From: Clusia tigrina
Taxonomy: Eukaryota > Arthropoda > Insecta > Diptera > Clusiidae
Direction: 5' to 3'
Assembly: GCA_920105625.2 (NCBI GenBank)
Contig: OV050031.1
Location: forward strand, 228,084,194-228,148,193
DNA: 64,000 nt
The notes beneath the pieces are model-generated. The model did no database searches and was not told the origin of the DNA. It saw only the letters and a list, made by a program, of their open reading frames with translations. Position numbers and translations under genes: made by a program. Positions 31,952-44,243 of this stretch are shown piece after piece. How positions within the stretch are numbered: position 1 is the stretch's first letter; each line of letters begins with the position of its first letter.

Positions 31952-34149
31952 CAACACCACGAACGGGGAGGCGCACAGATTACCCTTAAGCCCTTGCATA
32001 TTGCCGTGCCATAAGACAGCGCACATGGCCGTAACGTTCTCATCGCAGCCACGTACATAAATGCCTTTTCAGCATATTTTCGCAATTTTCCCAAGTCTGG
32101 AGATTTTGCATGTCAGCCGTGCCACGCCACATGCCTGGTGAATCTCTAAGCCTGTTTTGCTTACAAATTGATTTTTAACAATCGTTACGAGTTTTGTGAT
32201 TGCTTCTGACGTATTTTTGTGCAGTCTTTTTTCTCTTTTTGGCCAGAAATAATAAAAAATCCGAAATATTCTGCCTCTTAAGGTGGGAGCAAGGAAAAAA
32301 ACAATCCATTCATAATTTAAACCATGCTGTTGTTTGTCTGCGTGTGCTGCGGCCCGGCTGCGAGTGTGAGGCATGACGGAATACTTGCGATGGCGCATGT
32401 TGCTTTCTTCAAATTGAACCTTGTACTTGGCGTTTAGAGGGGTGCACTCAATTGTACTTCATGTTCAATACGGCAATTTCCGTCTGCGTACGTACACATG
32501 TATATCTCAATATATAATCCGTTTGATGTGCAACCTTTCTTTCCGGAAAACACTTGTGTACACTGGGTTTGTGGAGCAGCAATAGCAGCACAACTCAAAT
32601 TATTGTTTGTTTATTTCTTTAAGTACATTTTGGCGCAACTTCCTTGAGCAGGGGTTCCTTAAGAAGCTTTCGAGAGACACAGGAAATTCCAATTACTGGG
32701 AAATATTGTGGATACCTGCTGTGATTAGAGCGGAGGCAGCAGAATATTGCCCAAGCTTACTCCGTTACATACTCTTTTAAATACTCCAGATGTAGCCATC
32801 AATATCTAAGAGTCAAGGGAAATGTCGAGAACTACAAGAATTATGAGGGTACCATAGGGTTCCGCAATGATGTGAAAATAACTAACACCAGATTACCTTC
32901 TAAAGAAGAACGCTCACTGCTGACCCTGGTTTGCATCCCAACGCTCTATAGATTGCTAGAAAAGTACATGATCAAACAGTTTTCCAATGACATTGCTATA
33001 TACTGTGAAGACGGAAATTATTTGCAGGTATTTTCCACACACAGACAACACTACCTACGAACCACCGAAGACACGTACTCAGCACAGTAGATCGTACCAG
33101 CATCAATTTAGATCGACTTCTCCTACTACGAATAAACAAATGGCTACACTGATCATAGTACGGAGACCTACCAACAAAATATACAGTGTACAAGATTTGC
33201 CAATTAATAAAAAGGTAAACGGCCCCATGTTAATTACACCAACAAGGACGGGAGCGCAGAGCACATGCAACGAAGAAACGATTATGCCAGTTGCAATTAT
33301 TGGCCAAGCCAGTTAATTCTAATACAGAAAACCAAGTGCAACAATAAGAAAATGCACCAACAAACACAACGCACCGAAGAAGAGAAAATACAACAACACC
33401 AGTCCTACAACAAAACTTCTTCATGCTCCAGAGGTGATTACACGACAGACAACGCTCGGCAAAGATTTAAGGTAGGACAGCCGATCTACTACACTAACAA
33501 CAACATTACGAAGAGACGATACGAGCCGCAAGAACAACAACAACAATACAGCGATAGCAGCTAATACACAAAGCATCCACAGCAGACCGATCGCTACATA
33601 CGCCGTCAGTGCGGACATAGAACAAAGAGGAAAGGAGAATGCTAGTGTGAACATTTACTAGAACAGCAACAACAACAACTATTGTAAGGCGACAACAACA
33701 ACAACACTACGGCCGCCAGCAATTGTGAGGGCTCCACTGACTGCAGGCACCCACACTTCGGGTCAATAGGAACCAAGAATGATAAAATAGACTTAATTTT
33801 CTATTCTATCATTCTTGAATAGGAACCACTGCACCCTGGTGATTGACCACTGTAAGTTGAAGGTAGGCCAAAGTCAGCTAAGGTGGAACAACAATAAGCA
33901 TGGACTTGTCAACGGCGAAGCCGGCCAACAGAGTACGGAACCATACAACGGTGCTCTTGCAACAGCACAATGAACTGGCCCACGTGACTCATAGCGCTAT
34001 GAAAGCAGGATGATCTGGGCGATAGGGTATTTTTGATCCAGCAGCACTCGGCGAAGACGCATCGCACTTGGTATCGCCATACAGCGACATCGACAAAGCA
34101 ACACACCACAGCGAGACTCCAGATACAAGAGTAAGGTATAGTACAACAC
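31952..34149. other. Gene-free stretch, CAA-rich, with one palindrome
   Basis: No domain is readable. From about 33340 CAACAA-type triplets are frequent, as at 15900-16400. A hairpin at 33775-33816 is described separately. The stretch leads into the 58-bp array. Confidence 0.45.
33775..33816. repeat. Small palindrome flanked by a 10-bp direct repeat
   Basis: Arms AAGAATGATAAAATAGA and TCTATTCTATCATTCTT pair over 17 bp with one mismatch around an 8-bp loop. AATAGGAACC flanks it on both sides (33765-33774 and 33818-33827). Confidence 0.8.
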
Positions 34150-34174
34150 TGACTAAGACCAACGCCAAGACCGC

Positions 34175-34600
34175 CCCACGAGTTTATGGTTCTACCGATT
34201 CTCGTGGAGACTAAGACTAACTCCCAGACAGCACCGCAAGTTTATGGTTCTACCGATTCTCGCGGAGAGTAAGACTAACTCCCAGACAGCATCGCAAGTT
34301 TATGGTTCTACTGATTCTCGCGGAGAGTAAGACTAACTCCCAGACAGCACCCCGAGTTTATGGTTGCACCGATTCTCGCGGAGACTAAGACCAACGCCAA
34401 GACCACCCCACGAGTTTATGGTTCTACCGATTCTCGTGGAGACTAAGACTAACTCTGAGACAGCACCATGAGTTTATGGTTCTACCGATTCTCGTGGAGA
34501 CTAAGACTAACTCTGAGACAGCACCATGAGTTTATGATTCTACCGATTCTCGCGGAGACTAAGACCAACGCCAAGACCACCTCACGAGTTTATGGTATGG
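34175..34600. repeat. 58-bp tandem repeat, about seven copies
   Basis: Units contain AGTTTATGGTTCTACCGATT, then CTCGTGGAGACTAAGAC and an AACTCCCAGACAGCACC-type spacer. The first starts are at 34181 and 34239, 58 bp apart. Two spacer types (CCAACGCCAAGACC and CTAACTCCCAGACAGC) are mixed along the array. Confidence 0.9.
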
Positions 34601-34934
34601 ATATGGTAACACTGCCAACCGTGAATACACAAACGGGACACCACCGGATTATCATAGTTTAAATCGGTAATATAGTATTAATAGATTACTAGCACATACG
34701 AGTATATTGAGAATCAAATAAAGCAATGTATACTTTTAATGAAACCAATAATATATACAGCACACCAGATCACGCACGTCTATATACTCGTATATAAATT
34801 TCTGTACCCGACCCCTGGAACCCGCTGAGGCTGGGGTAAGCCAAGAAATAGAGTCGTTACAATACGTGTTATCCAAAGCAGTGCAAGACACCCGAGCACC
34901 ATACAACAAGAAGGACGGCAGACACAAGAGTCAG
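34601..34934. other. Gene-free stretch between two arrays
   Basis: TTTCTGTACCCGACCCCTGG and the later GAGTCGTTACAATAC (34800-34864) resemble TTTCTGTACACGGCCCTGG and GAGTCGTTGCACTG at 17010-17075. The two stretches may be homologous positions in one family of long retroelement. Confidence 0.4.
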
Positions 34935-35257
34935 ACCAAGTACACTGGGCTTGTCAGACCAGGTACACTGGGCTTGTCAGACCAAGTACACTGGGCTTGT
35001 CAGACCAGGTACACTGCGCTTGTCAAACCTGGTACACTGAGCTTGTCCGACCAGGTACACTGAGCTTGTCAGACCAGGTACACTGGGCTTGTCAGACCAG
35101 GTACACTGCGCTTGTCAGACCAGGTACACTGAGCTTGTCAGACCAGGTACACTGAGCTTGTCAGACCAGGTACACTGAGCTTGTCAGACCAAGTACACTG
35201 GGCTTGTCCGACCAGGTACACTGAGTTTGTTAGACCAGGTGCACTGGGCTTGTGAAC
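34935..35257. repeat. 23-bp tandem repeat, about 14 copies
   Basis: The unit is CCAGGTACACTGAGCTTGTC plus AGA, with few substitutions. There are no unique spacers. Confidence 0.95.
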
Positions 35258-37321
35258 ACAATGTGAGCAGAATACGATTTCGAATAGGAACATTGTCGAA
35301 GGCAACGATCCCCTGTCTTGGAATGTTTGTTCTGCAAGTGAGCAACAATATGCCATAATTGGACTTAATATCTTCCAAACGAATATAAAAAACACTTTCT
35401 TCACAACTTTTGGATATGCAGTTGAGGTTGCTAAGTAAGTGGCGAGCTTCGCCAGTACTTTTTCTCAACGTTGCCTTTTAAAACAATTAAAAAGCCAACG
35501 GGCTGTCATAAAGATAAATCACTTAAATCACTTGATTACAATTTCACATCCCGTGCATCAAGAGTTACAGTCACTTGCCGCTGCACCATTAATCAAAGAG
35601 TTCTTCAACTCGGAGACAGCACTCCCACACGCGATGTTCTCAATTAAGAAGATTGCTGCAAGTCGCATTTCTACGCGCATTTCTACGCGCATTTCCTTGT
35701 GGTTTCTTTTAGCACTTTCAAGTGCAACTGAAGCACACTTGCCACACACAGCGCTGCGTCGTCTTAGCGCATTATTGTCCAGCGCTTGGGACATTTCAGC
35801 GGAATTTACAGCACTATGTGTTTATGTACCATGATGTGTGTGTGAGCACGACACTCTGTTGGATGTAGTATTGTCCTGAATCAGGCTTTCCCGGCTGTGC
35901 TTCAAGATGCCATCTCATAATGGATTTTCTATTTTCTCTGCACCACCCACAGACGCCCACTCGATGACTTCTTGCGCTGCTTGGGTTTTTAGTGGTCAGT
36001 TATATGAATTGTGCTTCTGGCAGCTCCGACTGCACACGCAATCACACACGTACTAAATAAATTATTAACCTAATGGATTTCTCCTGTTGAGAGTTGCGGC
36101 TCCCCTCTATTGCTGACGCAGTTGCGTACAAAGCAACACTTCAGTCGTCATCAAAGCGAATAGTTTAGGGTGAAATTAACCCCATTAATACATGCGCTGA
36201 GCTGAAAAATTAGGAGCGCAACACCCACATTGTCAATTAAACTAATAAACGCGCCGCTGGCAGGTATTCGCAAGCGTGGCAGTACCGTTTTTTGCGTCTG
36301 CACGCGCCTCACGCTCCCGTGCGCTGTGCCATGGCATAAAAATGTTATGCGAATGAAACGTGCGGCGGGTATGCAATCGCGTCCCGCCCCCTCCGAGAGA
36401 CGCCGAAACGCGTACGTAAGTTGTTCGTCGTCTGCGCTGCATTTTCTCGTTTCGATATTAAGCTTTAAATATTTACTCATTGTCGTGTCACAGATCGCAA
36501 ACACAGCACATGATGCAGTGACTTGGAAAATAAATCGACACACCCGCACAGAACTAGAACGCCAATGTTTTGCACCACGTGCGTGGAGAAGCAGTGCAAC
36601 AAAAACTGCAAGTGCAGCGAGCATCGATGGCAACAATGGAGCCGTGCCACAAGTTTGTTCAGCCAGCCAACAAACTGAACGACAGGAAGGCGCATCATCG
36701 ACACTTGCGCGATGCACGAGCAGAATATGAATTTCACTTTGGATATTGTGGGGCCGTCGGTGCATGTGTGTGTATTTGTGTGTGTGTGTGTGTGTGTGCG
36801 TGTGTGTGTGTATGAGGTTGTGTGCAACGTGCAAGTGGCAGGTGTAACAGAGTTGAGAAACTTCCTCTCCTCCCCTCTAACTTTTTATATAAATTTGCGG
36901 GCTGTGTTGAATTAGAATCGGTTGAAAGTCTGTCGGAACATAGATTATCCAGTCACGCGCCTAAACAGGGGAACTTTCACGCCTTTCAAAATGTGACGTT
37001 TCCAATTGATTTCCGATCAATTTACAACCTACTGGAGCACTCATAGAGCCAATGAGAATCATGGAAGCATGGAAATTTAACATCAGGAACGCCAGTTAAG
37101 AAAATGAGGTTTAAATAGCCTGCGATGATGATTGCAACAATCCAGAAGGACCGAAAATCAATGCGGAACTCCTTTGCATTTCACCGAAACGCACCGAATC
37201 ATTGATATCTCTTTTTGTATTTAGATTTAGATTTAATATTTCAGGGAGTACTAGTACCGAGGCCCCTAAGGAGCTAACCCCCATGTTTGACTAGGGTTTG
37301 GAAGGTTGAAGTTTCCAAATT
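35258..37321. other. Gene-free stretch
   Basis: A TTTCTACGCGCA triplet repeat lies at 35669-35692, and a (GT)n run at 36764-36811. The long apparent frame at 36151-36834 minus includes that microsatellite and has no recognisable domain. Confidence 0.45.
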
Positions 37322-37339
37322 GTGGGAGGATGTGTGAAG

Positions 37340-37895
37340 AACTCCCCCAAAAATGTTAATCTCTCACTTTTGTTTTTTGCCACATCTAAGCTCTTAGTAA
37401 ATACACTATCCTTAGGGACAGCGGGCAGGCGCTGGTCTGAATATTCAGGATGTAAAATAGCTAGACAAACCTGGCCAGAGATAAATGTCAAGCGCTCTAA
37501 GGGCCTACTGGCTCTAAATAGACAAAGCATAGATTCCGTGATTAGCGTCCTAACGGGACACTGGACTCTAGGCACTCACGGGTGTAGGCTGGGGATTGCC
37601 TCTAACGACTTCTGCAGGAGTTGCATGGACGAGGAGGAGGAAGAGTCCATTGCACACCTGTTATGCACGTATCCAGCGCTGTCCGGAAGGAGGCGCACTT
37701 TCCTAGGCGACTACTTCCTGGACTCCTTGGAAGATATCTCAAATGAAAAGATTGGCTCCATCAACTGCTTCATTAAAAGCTCCAAATGGCTGGACCTTTG
37801 AAAGTGATGGGGCCTGATGTCTCATGCGGTATCACAAAGGGTCAATGTTGGCCTAAGTGCACCCTTCGGGCTGCCGCCTTACCTACCTACCTACC
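37340..37895 (+). pseudogene. Non-LTR retrotransposon C-terminus and 3' end
   Basis: The plus frame to 37801 encodes the end of a retrotransposon protein: SVISVLTGHWTLGTHGCRLG, then CRSCMDEEEEESIAHLLCTYPAL, a Cys/His block, and a C-terminal FLGDYFLDSLEDI. The 3' untranslated part follows and ends with CTACCTACCTACCTAC. The same protein end recurs at 51340-51520. RT and RNase H are missing, so the copy is 5'-truncated. Confidence 0.85.
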
Positions 37896-37899
37896 TACT

Positions 37900-38743
37900 T
37901 TTGATCATTGGACACTCACATAAAATGTGTTCTGATGTGTCAGAGTTGTGTCCACAGAATCTGAAGTCAGAAATCTCCGACAGGACCATCTTATTAAGGT
38001 GATACCTTAGGCAGCAGTGTCCTATCAGATATCCTACTAGAGTCCTAAGACTTTCGCGGTTCACGGTTAGTATCTTTGTGGAGATACTACGGTTGGGGGT
38101 AAGAAATGTCTTTGCCTGTCTTTGACCAGAAGCATGCTGCCATTGAGGGCTTTCTGAGTTTCTTCCTATTTCCTAAGTAAGTCTGAAGAGTGGCACGTAG
38201 CCACGCTGCAGAATGGTTCAGGGCACCCCTTTTCGCGAGGCACTCCGCCCTTTCATTCCTAACGTGGCCTTAATATCCAGGCACCCATCAAAGTGAGGCA
38301 TTGTTGTCCTTGCCTAGTTCATTCAGCATTTTATGACATTCTTCAGCCAATCTGGACGTGGAATAATACGATCTCAGTGCTTTAAGGGCAGCCTGGCTAT
38401 CTGACATAATGTACATAAGCTTGCCATTTAGTCTTCTACGAAGACATTCTCGGATACATGCTTCGATGGTGAAGACTTCCACTTGAAATATTATGGGAGT
38501 CTTACCCATAGAAGCCTTTTGGAACAATGGTCCCATTATACCTGCTACTGTACTACCGTCTTCCAGTTTGGACCGATCAGCATACCATATGTGGGCACCT
38601 TGTGGAATATTGGTAATGAATTCCTCAAACCGATCTCTTGCAGGAATGTGAGTATTATAAAGTCTAGTGAATGATATTTTTCTCAACATATTGTCAGAAA
38701 ACCTTATAAGGGGGTCATTCAGAAAGGCATCAAGTACTTTCAT
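37900..38743 (-). pseudogene. RNase H and C-terminus remnant of a non-LTR retrotransposon
   Basis: The minus strand from 38743 encodes IWYADRSKLEDGSTVAGIMG (first Asp block), VFTIEACIRECLRRR (Glu block) and LMYIMSDSQAALKALRSYY (second Asp block). A stop lies near 38288, and beyond it a decayed CRFCGHNSDTSEHILCECP C-terminal block sits near 37910-37970 in a broken frame. It abuts the oppositely oriented remnant at 37340-37895 tail to tail. Confidence 0.82.
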
Positions 38744-38789
38744 ATGCCCCCAAAGGTACCCACCTTTTATGTTGGAGATGTATTGAAGG

Positions 38790-40715
38790 CGTATAATATG
38801 TAAAGTATGTATAGTATGTACAGTATGTGTAGTATGTATAGTATGTATAGTATGTATAGTATGTACAGTATGTACAGTATGTATAGTATGTATAGTATGT
38901 ATAGTATGTAAGTATGTATAGTATATATAGTATGTATAGTATGTATAGTATGTATAGTATGTATAGTATGTACGGTATGTATAGTAGGTATAGTATGTAT
39001 AGTATATATAGTATGGATAGTATGTATAGTATGTACAGTATGTACAGTATGTACAGTATGTATAGTATGTATAGTATGTAAGTATGTATAGTATATATAG
39101 TATGTATAGTATGTATAGTATGTATAGTATGTATAGTATGTACAGTATGTATAGTAGGTATAGTATGTATAGTATGTACAGTATGTACAGTATGTATAGT
39201 ATGTATAGTATGTATAGTATGTAAGTATGTATAGTAGGTATAGTATGTATAGGATATATAGTATGTATAGTATGTATAGTATGTATAGTATGTATAGTAT
39301 GTACAGTATGTATAGTAGGTATAGTATGTATAGTATGTAAGTATGTATAGTAGGTATAGTATGTATAGGATATATAGTATGTATAGTATGTATAGTATGT
39401 ATAGTATGTATAGTATGTACAGTATGTATAGTAGGTATAGTATGTATAGTATGTACAGTATGTACAGTATGTATAGTATGTATAGTATGTCTAGTATGTA
39501 TAGTATGTAAAGTAGGTATAGTATGTATAGGATATATAGTATGTATAGTATGTATAGTATGTACAGTATGTACAGTATGTATAGTATGTATAGTATGTAT
39601 AGTATGTATAGTATGTACAGTATGTATAGTAGGTATAGTATGTATAGTATGTACAGTATGTACAGTATGTATAGTATGTATAGTATGTATAGTATGTAAG
39701 TATGTATAGTAGGTATAGTATGTATAGTATATATAGTATGTATAGTATGTATAGTATGTATAGTAGGTATAGTATGTATAGTATGTACAGTATGTACAGT
39801 ATGTATAGTATGTATAGTATGTATAGTATGTAAGTATGTATAGTAGGTATAGTATGTATAGTATATATAGTATGTATAGTATGTATAGTAGGTATAGTAT
39901 GTATAGTATATATAGTATGTATAATATGTATAGTATGTATAGTAGGTATAGTATGTATAGTATGTATAGTAGGTATAGTATGTATAGTATGTACAGTATG
40001 TACAGTATCTATAGTAGGTATAGTATGTATAGTATGTACAGTATGTACAGTATGTATAGTATGTATAGTATGTATAGTATGTAAGTATGTATAGTATGTA
40101 TAGCATGTATAGTATGTATAGTATGTACAGTATGTATAGTAGGTATAGTATGTATAGTATGTACAGTATGTACAGTATGTATAGTATGTATAGTATGTAT
40201 AGTATGTAAGTATGTATAGTAGGTATAGTATGTATAGTATATATAGTATGTATAGTATGTATAGTATGTATAGTAGGTATAGTATGTATAGTATATATAG
40301 TATGTATAGTATGTATAGTATGTACAGTATGTACAGTATGTACAGTATGTATAGTATGTATAGTATGTACAGTATGTACAGTATGTACAGTATGTATAGT
40401 ATGTATAGTATGTATAGTATGTAAGTATGTATAGTATATATAGTATGTATAGTATGTATAGTATGTATAGTATGTATAGTATGTACAGTATGTATAGTAG
40501 GTATAGTATGTATCGTATGTATAGTATGTATAGTAGGTATAGTATGTATAGTATATATAGTATGTATAGTATGTATAGTATGTATAGTATGTATAGTATG
40601 TATATTGTGTATAGTATGTATAGTATGTATAGTATGTATAGTATGTAAGTATGTATAGTATATATAGTATGTATAGTATGTATAGTATGTATAGTATGTA
40701 TAGTATGTATAGTAT
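38790..40715. repeat. 9-bp minisatellite (ATGTATAGT)n, about 1.9 kb
   Basis: The unit ATGTATAGT is repeated about 210 times with substitutions (ATGTACAGT, AGGTATAGT, ATATATAGT) that recur in blocks of about 100-200 bp, so there is higher-order structure. Since nine is divisible by three, whole frames stay open: a Met-Tyr-Ser frame on the plus strand and Thr-Ile-His, Leu-Tyr-Ile and Tyr-Thr-Tyr frames up to 480 codons on the minus strand. ATGTAAGT units shift phase. None of these frames is evidence of a gene. Confidence 0.95.
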
Positions 40716-41997
40716 TTGTATCCCTTTTTGTATAATATTTGCGTAATCTCAGTATATAAACTACTTTTGTTCATTGCCATGTTAGTAGATTTAAGAGATT
40801 GGTGTACTGCGAGGCGCAAGCAATACCTATCAAGAAACGTTGATGGTGTTACAAGGTTATTGTGAGTATCATAAGGAAAATATTCATGTAGAAATCGACA
40901 ACATGGCCAACAACACTGACAAGTTTGGTGCATAGTTATAAGAGTCCACTTGCGATTACTTATGGCATTGTCTTAGGGTGTAGGGTCGGTCAAGACCGAC
41001 TTCAGCCTTTCTTACCTGCTGTTAGTTAATTAAATTCAGATTGTTCTGACGGTTTGATATGCGCACATTGGGAATGAAGAGGGAACGACAATCAGTAAAT
41101 ATTTAATCAAAGTAAAAACAACACCAACATGAAACGCAAGTGGCCCTTGACACCACCTGCAGAACTGCCCACCTGCAGAACCGTTCATCTGCCCTCCATC
41201 GTGGGTTTCGCACACCAATCAGCTTCCCATTATTTGCGTGTCTGGTGTTCCACCAAAACTGCAATAAATCAACTATGAATTGAATTGAAATACATTAGAA
41301 ATGAACTGCACGGCTGAGAGTGTTGTTCAACAATTTCTTCTTTACTATTTCACGGGCTTAGTTCGCTGATATTGATGCGGAAGGAAATCCGCTTCACCAT
41401 TTGAACTCCACCACCAACCGAGCAACCGCGCCACAAACAGCTCCAACCGCAATAAAATGAATTGAAATAAAAAATTTATTAGTATCGAAATAACGAAAAA
41501 CTGAAAAAATGGAAAAATGGGCCGCAATTGAATTTAAATTTCCTTTTTCGTTCGCAAAATCAAAATAAATGAATTAAAATGACTTTCGACAACCCCAGTC
41601 GTGCCGGAAAGCGGAAGCAACAATCGCATGCGGCGTTTGCGTGGATTCGAATATTATAATTTATTTTGTTCAAAATTGTAAAAGCGTAATAAAATGATAT
41701 GTACTGATATGCCTATATATGTATATAAGATAAGTTTTGGGGAAAGGTGGGGCTATTATCACCCCTCAGTGTCCACAACAGTACATGAGTGTAGAAGAGT
41801 ACTGCTCGAGGTGCTCCTGCTTCTATAAAACATGGCGGATTTAGTGGGAAGAACTCAGTAACCCCAGAGATAATATCCCGAATTCAACGCAAGAGGAAAC
41901 TTCCATGGGTCCTCGCTTGCCACCCAAACGCCCATCATGCTGTGTGCAATAGTGCAAACATAAATTATGGAGGTGAGTGCCGACCACAGGTCTGAAC
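40716..41997. other. Gene-free stretch
   Basis: AT-rich with no supported frame, RNA or repeat. Confidence 0.45.
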
Positions 41998-42815
41998 AAA
42001 TGGTATTGAAACCAATTTCAAGACATTGGTGTTGAAACCAGTTTCAAGACATTGGTATTGAAACCAGTTTCAAGACATTGGTACTGAAACCAGTTTCAAG
42101 ACATTGATTTGGAACCAGTTTCAAGACATTGGTATTGAGAACAGTTTCAAGACATTGGTATTGAAACCAGTTTCAAGACATTGGTATTGAAATCAGTTTC
42201 AAGACATTGGTTTGGAACCAGTTTCAACACATTGGTTTGGAACCAGTTTCAAGACATTGGTTTGGAACCAGTTTCACGACATTGGTATTGAAACCAGTTT
42301 CAAGACATTGGTATTGAAACCAGTTTCAAGACATTGGTTTGGAACCAGTTTCAAGACATTGGTTTGGAACCAGTTTCAAGACATTGGTATAGAAAACAGT
42401 TTCAAGACATTGGTATTGAAACCAGTTTCAAGACATTGGTATTGAAACCAGTTTCAAGACATTGGTTTGAAACCAGTTTCAAGACATTGGTTTGGAACCA
42501 GTTTCAGGACATTGGTATTGAAATCAGTTTCAAGACATTGGTATTGAAACCAATTTCAAGACATTGGTGTTGAAACCAGTTTCAAGACATTGGTATTGAA
42601 ACCAGTTTCAAGACATTGGTATTGAAACCAGTTTCAAGACATTGGTATTGAAACCAGTTTCAGGACATTGGTATTGAAATCAGTTTCAAGACATTGGTTT
42701 GGAACCAGTTTCAAGACATTGGTTTGGAACCAGTTTCAAGACATTGGTATTGAAACCAGTTTCAAGACATTGGTATTGAAACCAGTTTCAAGACATTCGT
42801 ATTGAAACCATTTTT
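41998..42815. repeat. 25/26-bp tandem repeat, about 31 copies
   Basis: Two interleaved unit types: ACCAGTTTCAAGACATTGGT followed by ATTGAA (26 bp) or by TTGGA (25 bp). The order of the two types is irregular. A fusion of types gives open frames by composition only. Confidence 0.95.
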
Positions 42816-42895
42816 TTAAATTTAAATGGTATAAAAACAGATACAGAAGAAGCTTACGAAAAGAATAACAAAACAGGTGGAAGAACTTGCTGATA

Positions 42896-43066
42896 AAGGG
42901 TGTCCCAATAACAGTGCACGATTTAAATTTTGTGGAGGTGGCAACTCTGAAATTTGACAGCTGTCGTCTACGATTGTACCGATTATCAAAAATGAAGCGC
43001 TACACAAATGCAATAAAATGCGTTTTATTTTTAAATTAAATCGTGCACAGTAATTGGGACACCCTT
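42896..43066. mobile_element. Mariner-like MITE, 171 bp
   Basis: Near-perfect terminal inverted repeats of about 35 bp begin AAGGGTGTCCCAATAACAGT on the left; the reverse complement of the right end begins AAGGGTGTCCCAATTACTGT. TA flanks both ends (42894-42895 and 43067-43068). It has no coding capacity. Length, TA target and ends fit a miniature Tc1/mariner derivative. It is unrelated in its ends to the mariner at 19754. Confidence 0.9.
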
Positions 43067-43621
43067 TATTTTGATTTGTTTGGAATAGTGGGAGCACTAA
43101 AGTTGATGCAGTATCAACTGAAACAATTTGTGGAGAGAGAGTCGAATTTATCTTAAAAACCCAACTTACAAGATTTTTGTCGCAAAATCAAGACTAATAT
43201 CATTTAGATTATATCATTTTCTGAAATATTTTGTGCTTCTAAAATTGAATTATCCATCAAAAAAATCTTCGTGCAATCATTTCTGAGATAATTCGATGTT
43301 GGCAATACTATCAAAATGGAGTAATTTGTATTAACAAGTGGCATTAAACAGTTGTTAGTGAGCGAATTTGTTGACTGCAATCAGCTGAGACCTTGGCTGC
43401 ATTCTTGCAGCCTATCGGTTGCCTATCGGATGTTTCAAACAGCGCACTTTGTTTGTGAATGGGCCGGTTACAAAAATGTGTCACTTTATACGTAAACAAC
43501 TGTTCTACAAAAAGCTGCATTAAGTGTTGAGTACGGTAGCGAAGAAAATTTCCGATAAAAGAAATGGTTGCAAAGAATTCGGAGAATTCTGATCTGTTGG
43601 GTATCCGATCAGCTGCAAGAC
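43067..43621. other. Gene-free stretch
   Basis: No gene is seen. A GGCTGCATTCTTGCAGCC palindrome lies at 43395-43412; GCTGCATTCTTG from it recurs inverted at 44247-44258. Confidence 0.4.
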
Positions 43622-44243
43622 CATGTTCACATTAGCCTCAGAGAGCCGACTCACTCATGACTACGGCAAAGAGGGAAGTGGAGAGGAGAGAAGTTACTTG
43701 AGGCGAGATTTTTTATTTTGTTAAAAATTTCTCGACTCATTTTGATATTTGCTGATTTGACATTTGCTGATTTGTCATTTGCTGATTTCACATTTGCTGG
43801 TGTAATATTTGTATTAACACTCAAAAATAAAAATTTTTTTAATAATGAATTGGTACCGAACACAAACAATGGAGCTCATATTGCTTTATAAGCAAAATTT
43901 ATTGCTTTTTTAATGTGAAGTCCGAAGAATACAAGGACCGTATCAAAAAAAATAAGGATTTGGAGAGCATTACTTCGCAGTGAAGGCTAGTTATACCAGA
44001 AGTAACTGCAGACGAAGTAAAAACTAAAACAAAACGATAAGAAAGCATTACATGCAGGAAAAAATGCTATTTTAAAATTGAAAAAAGTGGTGCTGGCAGA
44101 GAAGAAGTGCATAAATCCAAAATAATCTGACAACTTGCAAACGTTAAAATGATGCGGCGGTGTTCAGACAACATTTTAATATGAACATGAGAGTGCGGAC
44201 TCATGTCAAAATGAGTCGGCTCTCTGAGGCTAATGTGAACATG
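43622..44243. mobile_element. Element bounded by 32-bp perfect inverted repeats
   Basis: A 32-bp sequence (CATGTTCACATTAGCCTCAG through GAGCCGACTCA, 43622-43653) recurs as an exact reverse complement at 44212-44243. The 622-bp interval has no transposase frame; it contains four ATTTGCTGATTT repeats near 43748-43800. I found no convincing target duplication, so the class is open; the repeats could also be internal to a larger element. Confidence 0.6.

Noticed and set aside
34935..35257. CRISPR-like appearance of regularly spaced repeats (also 728-2289)
   Set aside because: Units are contiguous with no unique spacers, and the genome is an insect's.
36151..36834. 227-codon minus-strand frame
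   Set aside because: It includes the (GT)n microsatellite as His-Thr repeats, has no recognisable domain and no flanking exons.
38730..40933. Open frames of 458 and 480 codons on the minus strand rich in Tyr-Thr, Leu-Tyr-Ile and Thr-Ile-His
   Set aside because: They are produced by the 9-bp repeat, which has no stop on that strand. There is no start context, domain or splice support.
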